Positions 46,874-57,066 are shown, counted from the first letter of the stretch. The stretch is 64,000 nucleotides of DNA from Pseudomonas endophytica (GCF_001411475.1 NZ_LLWH01000165.1:62001-126000), one strand, 5' to 3'. Numbers and translations are program-made. Notes: generated by a model from the letters alone, not told the origin.

Positions 46874-46909
46874 AAAACCTGACGCTGGCTTTATCAGCTG
46901 TCAGGTTTT
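46874..46909. terminator. Bidirectional terminator between two lipoprotein genes
   Basis: AAAACCTGAC pairs with GTCAGGTTTT around a 16-base loop that can pair further (GCTG/CAGC). It sits between convergent genes. Confidence 0.85.
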
Positions 46910-46940
46910 GCACGCTGCGCTGGCCACTAAAAGGTCTGCG

Positions 46941-47294
46941 TCAGTCACCCGAAATACAATGTGTGGCTGATTTGCGAATATCCCCAGGACGCACAGGCAC
47001 GTTGGACATGCTTTCGTAGACCTTGATACTGCTGCCACCAGAGCGCTCTTCAACATCAATAACCGCTGTTGGGTTAGATGTTAGCTTTTGCGGCACGATG
47101 ATCCTCAGTCCGTCTTTATGAGGTTCAATCTGTGGCGCATTCCGAGTTTTAGACAGTTGTTGCACCAAGCACTGCGCGTAGGCATCCGGCTTCTTGCCCG
47201 AGATCACACTCATGGTCGGGATCGTGTGTTCAATATCGGTTACTGAAGCACAGCCGCCCAACGCCAGCAATGCCACCAAAACGCCCCACTTCAT
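46941..47294 (-). CDS. Small lipoprotein
   Basis: A 117-residue lipoprotein with the signal MKWGVLVALLALGGC (Cys15) behind a good GGAGGA site. The mature part (DAYAQCLVQQLSKTRNAPQIEPHKDGLRIIVPQKLTSNPTAVIDVEE) is a small mixed fold with one further cysteine pair (CLVQQ and THC). I recognise no named family. It converges with another small lipoprotein, so the two may be related in function, but their sequences are not clearly similar. Confidence 0.75.
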   Translation of the reverse strand: MKWGVLVALLALGGCASVTDIEHTIPTMSVISGKKPDAYAQCLVQQLSKTRNAPQIEPHKDGLRIIVPQKLTSNPTAVIDVEERSGGSSIKVYESMSNVPVRPGDIRKSATHCISGD

Positions 47295-47501
47295 ACAATT
47301 CCTCCGTTAAAGATCCTACGACAGTCGATCTCAAACTTTTCTCCCTGACAACAGGGATTAATTTCAATAGTGGCCAATTATCTGCCTTTTACGTCAGACT
47401 CGCCTGCATCACGGCATAATAAGCGCCTTTAGCCCAAAGCTTGGACTAAAAGCACATGCTATCTTGCTGATTTTTAGTAAAAGCCCCCTTTTGGAGCCCA
47501 C

Positions 47502-47804
47502 ATGAAGTTCATTCACCAGCGCGAGCACCTCAACGAAGATGACATTGTGGTTATCGAGTGCTCTCAGCCATGCAACATCCGCCTGATGAGCGATGCGCAC
47601 TTTCGCAGTTTCAAAAATGGCGGGCGCCACTCCTACCACGGCGGTGCATTTAAAGATTTTCCGGCCCGTATCACCGCGCCGAGCACCGGCTTTTGGAATA
47701 TCACGATTGATACCGTGACCAGCCGCGCTATCAGCGTGACTCGCAAGCCTTCGTTCAAACCTACAATCAAGATCGTGCGGCGTTCAACCTCCAAGCTGCG
47801 CTAA
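47502..47804 (+). CDS. DUF1883 domain protein
   Basis: A 100-residue protein that matches the DUF1883 pattern: MKFIHQREHLNEDDIVVIECSQPCNIRLMSDAHFRSFKNG, then the HSYHGGAFKDFPARITAPSTGFWNITID core. In many bacteria this domain also appears joined to TIR domains, and its function is unknown. A good AGCCC(A)CATG start context with GGAG lies upstream. It is first of three co-directional genes ending with alkB, with gaps of 30 and 5 bases. Confidence 0.8.
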   Translation: MKFIHQREHLNEDDIVVIECSQPCNIRLMSDAHFRSFKNGGRHSYHGGAFKDFPARITAPSTGFWNITIDTVTSRAISVTRKPSFKPTIKIVRRSTSKLR

Positions 47805-47834
47805 GTCTGACGCCTTATATAGACAGGAAATATT

Positions 47835-47999
47835 GTGGAAACCGTTAAATACGTCATCAAGTACAAACTCAGCGGCGAGCGCCGCTTTGACTTCGCCCAA
47901 CTTGCAACCGGCTCCGAAGAAGAAGCGCGCGAAGCACTGAAAAAAATCCACGGCGATACCGAGGTCTTTACCGACATCAAGGTCAGCAGGCCGCTCTGA
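47835..47999 (+). CDS. 54-residue hypothetical protein
   Basis: A short frame starting with GTG behind AGGAAA: VETVKYVIKYKLSGERRFDF, then a helix-rich tail with EEEAREALKKIHGDTE. It lies tightly between the DUF1883 gene and alkB (30 and 5 bases), which supports a real small gene. The beta-strand/helix look suggests a small ferredoxin-like domain. No family is recognised. Confidence 0.65.
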   Translation: METVKYVIKYKLSGERRFDFAQLATGSEEEAREALKKIHGDTEVFTDIKVSRPL

Positions 48000-48004
48000 G
48001 CCTT

Positions 48005-48661
48005 ATGACGCTCGACCTGTTTGGTGAAGACGATCTGCAACAGCCCGCCCGGATCGAGCGTATTGGGGCGCAGGCGTTTGTGCTTCGTGGGTTTGCTTTG
48101 CCATGGGTCGAGGCATTTTTAGAAGCCTTTGATGCCATTTTGCTGAAGTCCCCCTTCCGGCAAATGCAAACTCCGGGCGGCTTTACCATGTCAGCTCGCT
48201 TAAGCAGTTGTGGAGCGTTGGGCTGGACCTCTGACGGATATGGATACCGTTACAGCCCACTTGATCCGCTGAACGCGACAGCTTGGCCTGACATGCCTGC
48301 GGCGTTTTTTGAGATCGCTGACGCGGCCGCCAGCACCGCAGGTTTTGCCGGTTTTGTCCCCGACGCTGGGTTGATCAATACGTATTCCCCTGGGGCAAAA
48401 ATGTCCTTGCACCAAGATAAAAATGAACGCCGTTACGAGTCGCCCATCGTCTCGATTTCACTCGGGCTGCCGGCAGTTTTTCAATTTGGTGGCTTTGGGC
48501 GCAGCGACCCGACGCAACGAATTTCACTGTTTCATGGTGATGTTGTGGTGTGGGGCGGCGTTGATCGCCTGAGGTTCCACGGCGTACTCCCAATAAAACC
48601 GGGGAATCACCCAATCTTGGGCGAACAACGCATCAACATCACTCTGCGCAAAGCAGGCTGA
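48005..48661 (+). CDS. alkB: Alkylated-DNA dioxygenase AlkB
   Basis: A 218-residue Fe(II)/2-oxoglutarate dioxygenase that removes methyl groups from 1-methyladenine and 3-methylcytosine. The iron ligands are H136 and D138 (SLHQDKNE) and H192 (RFHGV). The 2-oxoglutarate arginines are R209 and R215 in QRINITLR. The substrate lid has GYGYRYSPLDP. Length and positions follow E. coli AlkB closely. It starts 5 bases after the small gene upstream and is probably co-transcribed with it. Confidence 0.95.
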   Translation: MTLDLFGEDDLQQPARIERIGAQAFVLRGFALPWVEAFLEAFDAILLKSPFRQMQTPGGFTMSARLSSCGALGWTSDGYGYRYSPLDPLNATAWPDMPAAFFEIADAAASTAGFAGFVPDAGLINTYSPGAKMSLHQDKNERRYESPIVSISLGLPAVFQFGGFGRSDPTQRISLFHGDVVVWGGVDRLRFHGVLPIKPGNHPILGEQRINITLRKAG

Positions 48662-48675
48662 GCTAGCAAAGGGCT

Positions 48676-48693
48676 GTATATTTTTATATATAC
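48676..48693 (+). promoter_or_regulatory. ModE-box-like palindrome upstream of modA
   Basis: GTATAT, six bases, ATATAC: a perfect inverted repeat with the TATAT/ATATA half sites and spacing typical of molybdate-responsive ModE operators. It lies 77 bases before modA, where a repressor site is expected. No modE gene is in the window. Confidence 0.6.
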
Positions 48694-48731
48694 CGTTTAT
48701 CTTCTTGGCGTCCGATCTGAAAGCCCCCTAA

Positions 48732-49538
<807 letters not shown>

Positions 49539-50219
49539 ATGCCGCTCTCGAGTGCTGACTTTGCTGCTATCTGGCTGACCCTGAAGCTGGCGTCATTGAC
49601 CACGGTCATTTTGCTTTTGGTCGGCACTCCAATCGCCCTTTGGCTCGCGCATACCCGATCCCGGCTGCGCGGCCCGATTGGCGCAATCGTGGCTTTGCCG
49701 CTGGTACTGCCACCTACCGTTATAGGCTTTTATCTGCTATTGGCGATGGGCCCACATGGCTATGTCGGTCAGCTCACTCAAGCCATGGGCTTTGGGACGC
49801 TAACCTTCAGCTTTGCTGGGCTGGTGATTGGGTCGGTGATTTATTCCATGCCCTTTGTCGTACAACCGTTGCAGAACGCATTCACCGCCATCGGACCAAG
49901 GCCGCTCGAAGTCGCCGCGACTTTACGCGCCAACCCATGGGATTGCTTTTTTACGGTGGTTTTACCCCTAGCGCGCCCAGGTTTTATCACCGCTGCGATT
50001 TTGGGCTTTGCCCATACAGTCGGCGAGTTTGGCGTGGTCCTGATGATCGGCGGCAATATTCCAGAGAAGACCCGCGTGGTGTCGGTTCAAATCTATGACC
50101 ACGTTGAGGCGCTCGAATACGCGCAAGCGCATTGGTTAGCAGGCGCAATGGTGGTGTTTTCGTTTCTGGTGCTGTTGGCACTGTACTCAAGCCGTAAATC
50201 TCAAAGTACTTGGAGTTGA
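49539..50219 (+). CDS. modB: Molybdate ABC transporter permease
   Basis: A 226-residue inner-membrane permease with about five to six helices. The cytoplasmic EAA-type loop that docks on ModC is seen as [25 protein letters not shown], followed by [20 protein letters not shown], a family hallmark. Its ATG follows the modA stop codon with no gap, which shows tight coupling. Confidence 0.95.
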   Translation: MPLSSADFAAIWLTLKLASLTTVILLLVGTPIALWLAHTRSRLRGPIGAIVALPLVLPPTVIGFYLLLAMGPHGYVGQLTQAMGFGTLTFSFAGLVIGSVIYSMPFVVQPLQNAFTAIGPRPLEVAATLRANPWDCFFTVVLPLARPGFITAAILGFAHTVGEFGVVLMIGGNIPEKTRVVSVQIYDHVEALEYAQAHWLAGAMVVFSFLVLLALYSSRKSQSTWS

Positions 50220-50221
50220 AC

Positions 50222-51310
50222 ATGAGCTCGCACATCAGTGTTCGACTGCAACTGAAGTATTCTGGATTTTCACTCGACGTGGACTTACACCTGCCCGGCA
50301 AAGGGGTGACCGCACTCTTCGGTCATTCTGGCTCCGGCAAGACCACCTGCTTGCGCTGCATCGCAGGGTTGGAGCGAGCTGAGCACGCCTTCGTGCAGAT
50401 CAATGATGAGATCTGGCAAGACAGCCAGAACACTCTCTTTGTCCCAGTTCACAAGCGCTCATTGGGCTATATCTTCCAAGAAGCGAGCCTGTTTCCTCAT
50501 CTGTCGGTGCGCGCCAATCTTGAGTTCGGACTGCGGCGCATCCCGCGTCAAGAACGCCGAGTGGAGTTGGCCCATGCTGCCGATTTACTGGGTATTACCC
50601 ACCTGCTGGAGCGGGCCCCTAATCATTTATCGGGCGGCGAGCGTCAACGCGTCGGAATTGCCCGAGCGTTGCTAACCAGCCCGAAGCTATTGCTGATGGA
50701 CGAACCCTTAGCCGCCTTAGATAGCCAACGTAAGGCCGAGATCTTGCCCTACCTTGAGCGCCTGCACGGCGAATTGGACATTCCCGTGCTGTATGTCAGC
50801 CATTCGCAAGATGAAGTTGCGCGCTTGGCAGATCACATTGTGTTGCTCAGCGAAGGTAAAGTATTGGCCAGCGGCCCTATCGGTGAAACCTTGGCCAGAC
50901 TGGATTTGCCGCTATCACAGGGCGATGACGCGGGCGTGGTGATCGAAGGGGATGTCTGTGGCTACGATGCGCAGTACCAATTGGTGACACTGCAATTGCC
51001 AAACAGTGCTCAGCGATTGCGGGTGGCTCACGCCCCTCTGGAAATGGGGCAAACCCTGCGTATTAAAGTGCAAGCCCGCGACATTAGCCTGAGCCTGAGT
51101 CGCAGCGAAAACAGTAGCATCCTTAACAGCTTACAAGCCATCGTCATTAGCGAGGCTGGCGCCGACAATCAAGCCCATGTGCTGATTCGTCTGGATATTG
51201 CGGGCAGCGCTTTATTGGCCCGTATTACTCGCTATTCACGTGACCAACTTGAACTGCAGCCTGGTCAAATCGTGTGGCTGCAGATCAAATCAGTCGCTGT
51301 CTTGGCTTGA
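50222..51310 (+). CDS. modC: Molybdate ABC transporter ATP-binding protein
   Basis: A 362-residue ATPase. Walker A is GHSGSGKTT (34-42), the Q-loop lies in [12 protein letters not shown], the signature is [15 protein letters not shown], Walker B is [12 protein letters not shown] and the switch histidine is in VSHSQDE. The C-terminal part (about 290-362) is a molybdate-binding TOBE/Mop domain, typical of ModC. The start at 50222 has GGAG 7 bases upstream; the TTG at 50210 would overlap modB without a site. Length agrees with Pseudomonas ModC. Confidence 0.95.
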   Translation: MSSHISVRLQLKYSGFSLDVDLHLPGKGVTALFGHSGSGKTTCLRCIAGLERAEHAFVQINDEIWQDSQNTLFVPVHKRSLGYIFQEASLFPHLSVRANLEFGLRRIPRQERRVELAHAADLLGITHLLERAPNHLSGGERQRVGIARALLTSPKLLLMDEPLAALDSQRKAEILPYLERLHGELDIPVLYVSHSQDEVARLADHIVLLSEGKVLASGPIGETLARLDLPLSQGDDAGVVIEGDVCGYDAQYQLVTLQLPNSAQRLRVAHAPLEMGQTLRIKVQARDISLSLSRSENSSILNSLQAIVISEAGADNQAHVLIRLDIAGSALLARITRYSRDQLELQPGQIVWLQIKSVAVLA

Positions 51311-51319
51311 CCGCTGGGC

Positions 51320-52588
51320 TTATACGCGACGACGGCCGTTGAAGTAACGCACAGTCGAAATACCCAGCCCCAACAAACCACCTAGAAACAAGCCCAACAC
51401 AACAGTCAGGGCTTTTTTGGGTTTGAGCGCACTAACAGGGGTCTGCGCTTTGCGGTCGATATTGACCAGACCGAGCGCGCTCATGTCGGTGTTCAAGTTG
51501 CCAAGACGAACTATTTCTGCGCGCAAAGGCTCGATATTTTTCAGGTAAACATCTTCGTTAGCACGCTTGCCAAGCAGTTCGACCTCGCGGTTGACTTCAA
51601 GTAACTTCAGGTTCTTATCAATCTCCAAGACCCTTTTGTCCGTAAAGTCGTCAGACGTCCGCTTTAACAGCACAGCACGCTCTGCTTGCAAAGCTTGCGT
51701 ACCCAAAAAGTAAAGTGGCGTTTCTTGAGAAGTGATATCGGTACGAATCACCCGAGCGCCCCCTCCCGAACTTTCACCCATTGCATAAGGAGTGGTCGGA
51801 CGCGTGATTCCTAATGAACTGGCAATGCTAATGGCTTCATTGAGTTGATCAATGCGTGCTTCACGCACAGCTTTGAGCTGCAGGCGCAGAGCTTGCAGTT
51901 CATCTTTCAGGTTTGCGCGTTTTAACTCATCGCTTTCTTCCAGTGTCGCAACCTTAGCCTCTTTATCTGACTGATAACCCAAGCGCGCGGCACTGATCTT
52001 TTCTCTTAACTCTTTTTGGCGGTTACTGATGATGGTCTTGAGATCTGCACTGATCTGCGATCGCTGGTTGTTGACCGCGTACTTAACAAACTCGTTGATG
52101 ATATCGACACCATTAACGTACTTCGGATACGTCAGCTCCAGCCGGATGGATGGACTCATTGCAGTAGGATCTGTAACACCGACTTGGGTCATGTTGATCG
52201 AGTTACGATTAAACAGCTCAAAGCTTTGTTCGAGCGACATCCCTTCCTTTTCAAGCGGCTTGAACAACTCCTGATGGCTGCGGAAAAAGTTCAGGCGCGT
52301 CTCATAAGAGTCAAGCGCAGCCCCCACCTTTTGAAGCGCCTCTTGCGGAGGAAGTTTGTAGACCTCGGAACGGTTCAAGGCGTCGAGTTCGTTGATCTCT
52401 GCGGGGCGCAGTACGGTGCTTGCCTGATAAATCGGCGTCACAACCAATACATAGCCCAAGGCAAGGGCTCCAACAACCACCGAGGTCCCGGCGATAAACT
52501 TCTTTTGCTGCCAAAAAAAGCTGAACAGGTCGACCAGATCAATATCTGTACTGGAGGCTTTAGCCTGAGGATGTTCGGTGTTTTTCAA
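51320..52588 (-). CDS. wzz: O-antigen chain length determinant Wzz
   Basis: A polysaccharide co-polymerase of 422 residues (from TTG 52588) that sets the modal length of LPS O chains with the Wzy polymerase. It has the N-terminal helix (FIAGTSVVVGALALGYVLVV) followed by TPIYQASTVLRPAEI, a long periplasmic helical body, and the C-terminal helix preceded by a proline-rich stretch (VSALKPKKALTVVLGLFLGG). I chose the TTG because AAGGCGG lies 6 bases upstream. No ATG is available near the domain start, and the longer frame to 52636 also begins with TTG but has no ribosome site. A short frame overlaps the start. No other O-antigen genes are nearby. Confidence 0.88.
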   Translation of the reverse strand: MKNTEHPQAKASSTDIDLVDLFSFFWQQKKFIAGTSVVVGALALGYVLVVTPIYQASTVLRPAEINELDALNRSEVYKLPPQEALQKVGAALDSYETRLNFFRSHQELFKPLEKEGMSLEQSFELFNRNSINMTQVGVTDPTAMSPSIRLELTYPKYVNGVDIINEFVKYAVNNQRSQISADLKTIISNRQKELREKISAARLGYQSDKEAKVATLEESDELKRANLKDELQALRLQLKAVREARIDQLNEAISIASSLGITRPTTPYAMGESSGGGARVIRTDITSQETPLYFLGTQALQAERAVLLKRTSDDFTDKRVLEIDKNLKLLEVNREVELLGKRANEDVYLKNIEPLRAEIVRLGNLNTDMSALGLVNIDRKAQTPVSALKPKKALTVVLGLFLGGLLGLGISTVRYFNGRRRV

Positions 52589-52614
52589 AAATAGCCGCCT
52601 TGTGAGTGGTACAT
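52585..52614 (-). other. Nine-codon leader frame overlapping the wzz start
   Basis: ATG TAC CAC TCA CAA GGC GGC TAT TTT is followed by TGA, whose first two bases are the last two of the proposed TTG start of wzz (TTGA overlap). The Shine-Dalgarno of wzz lies inside this frame. The arrangement would allow translation of the leader to couple to, or limit, wzz initiation. It may be chance. Confidence 0.3.
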
Positions 52615-52932
52615 CTTGATCAGCCTGCCCCGTCAAGCAGAGGCTTCAAATGCCGACCAACATAAAGTAAATGTCTGACAGACCCTTGTATGAAAAGATC
52701 CCAATTTTTAAGAATCAGGCACATACGATAAAAAAACCAAGAAATGCAAACCCACGTGGCGCGCACTTGTGCCGTGCAACCCATAGCCGCTTATTTTGCA
52801 GGTATTTATTACGGCAAAAAAGGAATAATCCTACACTAAAAGCATGTACGCACGTCAGCAGGGTATCTTTCAGCAGTCTATGTAATGATTGCCACCCCAA
52901 AAAACACGCTTACGTGTGAGGAAGTCATCAGC

Positions 52933-53868
52933 ATGGACATTTTGCAGGCGATGCGGGTTTTCGTGCGCGTGGTCGAGACTGGCAGTTTTACTGCGGCAGC
53001 TCAGGCGCTGGGCTATTCCACCGCACAAACCTCGCGCTTGTTGTCAGAGCTGGAGTCTTCTTTACAAGCCCGTTTGTTGCAACGCAGTACTCGCAGACTG
53101 GCCTTAACCGAAGTCGGCATGCGCTATCTAGAGCGCTGCCGCCTGATTCTCGGAGAAGTCGAGGACGCCAATGCTGAAGCTGGAGGTGCTCACCTGATTC
53201 CACGTGGCCATTTGCGGGTGCAATCCACCACAGGTATTGGGATCCAGTTGTTGGCCCCCTTAGTCGCCAAGTATGCCGAGCTATACCCTCAGGTGAATGT
53301 CGACTTAACCTTGTCGCAACGCCAACCCGACCTGCTTGAAGAAGGCCACGACGTAGTGATTACCTTGTCTGCTCACTTGCCCGACTCAGAGTTGGTCGGC
53401 CAAGAGCTGGGCAGCATTTATAGCGTGCTGAGCGCCGCGCCCTCTTATCTGAAAAAACAGGGTATTCCACTCACCCCCGAGGCGTTAAGCCAACACCGCT
53501 GCCTGCACTTGGTCGACCCGTTGTTTACAGACAGCTGGACGTTTCGTGATGAGCAAGGTGAACGCTCTATTCGTCCGGGTGAAGTATTTCGGGTCAATGT
53601 TGCAGAAGCGATGGCCAAAGCCGCCGAAGCAGGGCTTGGTGTGTGCCTGATGCCTGACTACGTGAGTATGGCCTCTTACCTCAATGGCTCACTGGTGCGC
53701 CTGCTACCGCAATACCGCCTGCACGAAAAGAGCATCTATGCGCTCTACCCTTCGCGTCGTTTTCTGGATGCGAAGGTTAAAACCTGGGTCGAGTTCTTGA
53801 AAAAAGAAATCCCCAAGGTGCTTGATGAGCATCACGCCATAGTCAATGATCCGAAGCACTGGGCTTGA
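52933..53868 (+). CDS. LysR-family transcriptional regulator
   Basis: A 311-residue regulator. The N-terminal helix-turn-helix is MDILQAMRVFVRVVETGSFTAAAQALGYSTAQTSRLLSELE-type, cut here as AMRVFVRVVETGSFTAAAQA and TAQTSRLLSELESSLQARLL. The rest is a substrate-binding domain (about 90-300). It belongs to the CrgA/AaeR-like branch that often regulates oxidoreductases or efflux. The start at 52933 has GAGGA about 10 bases upstream. It is convergent with hemB and divergent from wzz, so the target is not clear from position. It is not MexT by context. Confidence 0.9.
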   Translation: MDILQAMRVFVRVVETGSFTAAAQALGYSTAQTSRLLSELESSLQARLLQRSTRRLALTEVGMRYLERCRLILGEVEDANAEAGGAHLIPRGHLRVQSTTGIGIQLLAPLVAKYAELYPQVNVDLTLSQRQPDLLEEGHDVVITLSAHLPDSELVGQELGSIYSVLSAAPSYLKKQGIPLTPEALSQHRCLHLVDPLFTDSWTFRDEQGERSIRPGEVFRVNVAEAMAKAAEAGLGVCLMPDYVSMASYLNGSLVRLLPQYRLHEKSIYALYPSRRFLDAKVKTWVEFLKKEIPKVLDEHHAIVNDPKHWA

Positions 53869-53913
53869 CCCCATAAGCCCTGTGCCGCGCAAGCCCGCCT
53901 CTGCTGCAAGAAA

Positions 53914-54891
53914 TCAAATACCTTGTAGGGCAAGGTCCATCGCAAAGTAAGTCAAGATCATGTCGGCCCCAGCACGTTTGATCGACCCCAGGGTTTCACG
54001 CACCACACGTGCCTCGTCAATAGCACCGGCCTGTGCACCGAATTTGATCATCGCGTACTCACCACTGACCTGATAGGCCGCCAACGGCAAGCGCGAGGCT
54101 TCGCGTACATCACGAATAATGTCTAGGTACGCACCAGCCGGTTTGACCATCAGCACATCAGCGCCTTCCTGCTCGTCGAGCAAGGACTCACGGATGGCTT
54201 CGCGGCGGTTCATCGGGTTCATCTGGTAAGACTTTCGATCACCTTTCAAGGCGCTGCCGCCTGCTTCGCGAAACGGCCCGTAGAGCGCCGAAGCAAACTT
54301 GGTGGAATACGCCATGATCGAGGTGTCGATAAACCCTGCTGCGTCTAACGCACTACGAATCGCTTGCACCTGCCCGTCCATAGCAGCCGAAGGCGAAATG
54401 AAGTCGGCGCCAGCAGCGGCAGCGGCTACCGCTTGCTTGCCCAAGTTAATCAGCGTCGCATCATTGTCCACCCCGTGGTCATGCATCACGCCGCAATGGC
54501 CATGGGAGGTGTACTCACAAAAGCAGGTATCACTCATCACAATCATGTCTGGGGCAGTATCTTTACAGATTCGCGCCATACGAGACACCAGGCCGTCTTC
54601 ACGCCAAGAGTCACTGCCGGTGGCGTCTAAATGATGCGATACACCGAACGCCATCACCGACTTGATACCTGCGCGGGCATAACGCTCAATTTCACCAGCC
54701 AGTTTTGATTCAGGAATACGCATGACACCCGGCATGCTGGTAATCGGCACAAAGTCGTCAATGTCTTCTTCGACGAAAATGGGCAACACCAAGTCGTTCA
54801 AGCTGAATTCGGTTTCCTGAAACATGTCGCGCAATGTTTGATTGCGGCGCAGGCGGCGGGGACGAACGGAGGGGAACTGGTTAGGCATCAT
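53914..54891 (-). CDS. hemB: Delta-aminolevulinate dehydratase, zinc type
   Basis: A 325-residue enzyme that joins two 5-aminolevulinate molecules into porphobilinogen. The Schiff-base lysines are K198 ([15 protein letters not shown]) and K250 ([11 protein letters not shown]). The three zinc cysteines C123, C125 and C133 in [14 protein letters not shown] are all present, matching E. coli (C120, C122, C130). The main HemB of P. aeruginosa lacks them and uses magnesium, so this is probably a second, zinc-dependent paralogue. The start at 54891 has AGGA upstream; the next codon is also ATG. It is not in a heme operon. Confidence 0.93.
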   Translation of the reverse strand: MMPNQFPSVRPRRLRRNQTLRDMFQETEFSLNDLVLPIFVEEDIDDFVPITSMPGVMRIPESKLAGEIERYARAGIKSVMAFGVSHHLDATGSDSWREDGLVSRMARICKDTAPDMIVMSDTCFCEYTSHGHCGVMHDHGVDNDATLINLGKQAVAAAAAGADFISPSAAMDGQVQAIRSALDAAGFIDTSIMAYSTKFASALYGPFREAGGSALKGDRKSYQMNPMNRREAIRESLLDEQEGADVLMVKPAGAYLDIIRDVREASRLPLAAYQVSGEYAMIKFGAQAGAIDEARVVRETLGSIKRAGADMILTYFAMDLALQGI

Positions 54892-55077
54892 GGTTCCTGA
54901 TAAGCAGGTTCATAAACAAATAAGCCTCTGGCAAGGCCCAATGGCGCAACAAATACAGGATTGAACCCTCAATTGCAAAAGATCCGACCCACCTGCGGCC
55001 CGTTGTCGCGGGGGCATTTTCAAGAGATATGACACTCACCGTTGAACATTTCGCTAAAACACGTAGTATCCCCTGCC

Positions 55078-55374
55078 ATGATTCTTGAACAGCTCAAAGC
55101 CTTGGGTAATGACACGCGCATGCACATGATGCAGTGGCTTAAAGACCCTCTCAGTCACTTTCCGCCCCAGGATCATGGCGATCCTGCTATTGGTGTGTGC
55201 GTAACTCATTTGCAGCACAAGGCCGGGCTGTCCCCTTCTACAGCGTCTGCCCATTTGGCCATTTTGCAGCGTGCCGGTTTTGTACTCACCACGCGTATCG
55301 GCAAGTGGACGTACTACCGGCGCAATGAACAAGCGATTGCTGACTTTGCAGCTAGGCTGAAAATCGAGTTGTAA
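55078..55374 (+). CDS. ArsR-family transcriptional regulator
   Basis: A 98-residue winged-helix repressor (ILEQLKALGNDTRMHMMQWL, then the recognition helix region AGLSPSTASAHLAILQRAGF and the wing TRIGKWTYYRRN). There is no ELCVCDL metal motif. The only cysteine is C41 in GVCVTHL, so it may sense thiol or oxidant state rather than metal. The start at 55078 gives the normal domain; a TTG at 55042 is possible. It stands 54 bases before an MDR oxidoreductase on the same strand, and that pair is probably one regulated unit. Confidence 0.88.
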   Translation: MILEQLKALGNDTRMHMMQWLKDPLSHFPPQDHGDPAIGVCVTHLQHKAGLSPSTASAHLAILQRAGFVLTTRIGKWTYYRRNEQAIADFAARLKIEL

Positions 55375-55428
55375 TTTTTAACCTTTCATTTCGTTATTTC
55401 GCGGAATGTAAAAACATGAGGAACCCCC

Positions 55429-56439
55429 ATGAGCCATAAAACTATCTTCGTCAAACCGGGCGGCGGCTATCAAAATGTTGTGGTCGGTAGCAGCGAAGCT
55501 CACGCACCGGGCAGTGATGAGATCACCGTCCGCCTGCATGCCAACTCACTGAACTACCATGACTTTGCTGTCGTCAGCGGTATGTGGGGGCCGTCTGAAC
55601 AGCGCATCCCTATGGCCGACGGCGCAGGTGAAGTGATCGCGGTGGGTTCGGCTGTCAGCGAGTTTAAGGTCGGCGATGCGGTGGTCAGCACCTTCTTCCC
55701 GGAATGGATTGACGGCACACCGCTGGTTGAAGGGTTTGTCAGCGTGCCTGGCGACGGGATTGACGGCTATGCCCGTGAGCAAGTGACGGCCAAGACCAGC
55801 GCTTTCACCCTCGCGCCCAACGGCTATAGCCATGCCGAAGCCGCGACACTGACCACCGCTGGCTTGACTGCTTGGCGGGCACTGATGTCGGATGACTCAC
55901 TAAAGCCGGGCGATACAGTCTTGGTACAAGGCACAGGCGGCGTTTCGATTTTCGCTCTGCAATTCGCCAAAATGGCAGGCGCCACGGTGATCGCCACCTC
56001 CTCCAGCGACGAGAAACTGGAGCGCCTTAAAGCGCTAGGCGCTGACCACGTGATCAACTACCGCAAGGACACTAACTGGGGTGAAACCGCGCGCGCACTC
56101 ACCGCAGGGCGTGGCGTCGACCACATCATTGAAGTGGGCGGCCCTTCGACCCTTGAGCAGTCGATGATTGCCGTACGAGTCGCTGGGCATATTTCGGTCA
56201 TTGGTATTTTGACCGGTGTTTCGGGGGCAGTTAACTTCGTGCCCGCGTTGGTCAAGCAAATACGCCTGCAAGGTGTGCTGGTTGGCAGCCGCACTCAGCA
56301 ACAAGCCATGGTGCGCGCCATTAATGCCAGCGGCATGCGCCCTGTTATTGATCGTCATTTCGCGCTGACTGACATTGTTGAAGCGTTCAAGTATCAAGAA
56401 ACCAATCAGCATTTCGGCAAAATCGTGCTGGACATCTAA
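55429..56439 (+). CDS. Zinc-independent MDR oxidoreductase (quinone oxidoreductase-like)
   Basis: A 336-residue medium-chain dehydrogenase/reductase. It has a GroES-like N-terminal domain (ANSLNYHDFAVVSG) in which the catalytic zinc Cys/His residues are replaced, and a Rossmann domain with the NADPH loop VLVQGTGGVSIFALQFAKMAG and ATSSSDEKLERLKALGADHVI. It therefore probably reduces quinones or enones with NADPH. It follows an ArsR-type gene that likely represses it. The natural substrate is unknown. Confidence 0.88.
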   Translation: MSHKTIFVKPGGGYQNVVVGSSEAHAPGSDEITVRLHANSLNYHDFAVVSGMWGPSEQRIPMADGAGEVIAVGSAVSEFKVGDAVVSTFFPEWIDGTPLVEGFVSVPGDGIDGYAREQVTAKTSAFTLAPNGYSHAEAATLTTAGLTAWRALMSDDSLKPGDTVLVQGTGGVSIFALQFAKMAGATVIATSSSDEKLERLKALGADHVINYRKDTNWGETARALTAGRGVDHIIEVGGPSTLEQSMIAVRVAGHISVIGILTGVSGAVNFVPALVKQIRLQGVLVGSRTQQQAMVRAINASGMRPVIDRHFALTDIVEAFKYQETNQHFGKIVLDI

Positions 56440-56520
56440 CGCCACCCAGACCGGACGGCGCATTGACAGTGCGCCTCTGGCTTTAATAGATTCGATGTTT
56501 TGCCCAGCGAGCAGAACGTT

Positions 56521-57003
56521 ATGAGCCTTGAATCCGTGCGCGCTTTTTTCAGCGCCAACGCACCCGACTTATATATCATCGAATTGGCTACCAGCACCGC
56601 GACTGTTGCTCTGGCGGCGCAGGCGCATGGTGTGGAGCCTGGACAAATTGCAAAAACGTTGGCCTTCCGGGTTGGCGAACGCAATGTGCTACTGGTTGCA
56701 CGCGGCGATGCGCGCATTGACAACAAAAAGATCAAAAATGCATTGGGCAGCAAAGCCAAGATGCTCGATGCTGACTCCGTTGTCGCATTGACCAGCCATC
56801 CGGTCGGGGGTGTTTGCCCGTTTGGGTTGGCCACAGATCTGCCTGTTTACTGCGATATTTCCCTTCAGGCATTTACGGAGGTAATGCCTGCTGCAGGCGC
56901 CACGCACACGGCAGTACGCATTAGCCCTACACGCATGGCGGAACTGGTTAATGCACAGTGGGTGGATGTCTGTCAGGAACTTGAGGCGCCGTGTGCGGTG
57001 TAA
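56521..57003 (+). CDS. YbaK/EbsC-type aminoacyl-tRNA deacylase
   Basis: A 160-residue protein of the YbaK/ProX editing superfamily. These enzymes hydrolyse wrongly charged tRNA (for example Cys- or Ala-tRNA-Pro). It shows the conserved QIAKTLAFRV lysine region, KIKNALGSKAKML and the loop GGVCPFGL near the active site. It ends with ISPTRMAEL, common in the family. The start at 56521 gives the usual short lead (MSLESVRAFF). Which amino acid it clears is not readable here. It lies after the MDR gene with an 81-base gap, so it may be transcribed separately. Confidence 0.87.
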   Translation: MSLESVRAFFSANAPDLYIIELATSTATVALAAQAHGVEPGQIAKTLAFRVGERNVLLVARGDARIDNKKIKNALGSKAKMLDADSVVALTSHPVGGVCPFGLATDLPVYCDISLQAFTEVMPAAGATHTAVRISPTRMAELVNAQWVDVCQELEAPCAV

Positions 57004-57030
57004 TCCGGGACAGCATGCCTTTGTAACAGC

Positions 57031-57058
57031 CAAGCCCCTTTTCGGGGCTTGAGTTTTT
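57031..57058. terminator. Rho-independent terminator after the deacylase gene
   Basis: CAAGCCCC, TTTT, CGGGGCTTG, then AGTTTTT. It lies between convergent genes and serves the plus-strand one best. Confidence 0.88.
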
Positions 57059-57066
57059 AGCAGCAC

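Noticed and set aside
52016..52594. 192-codon open frame opposite wzz
   Set aside because: Antisense shadow of wzz with no recognisable domain.
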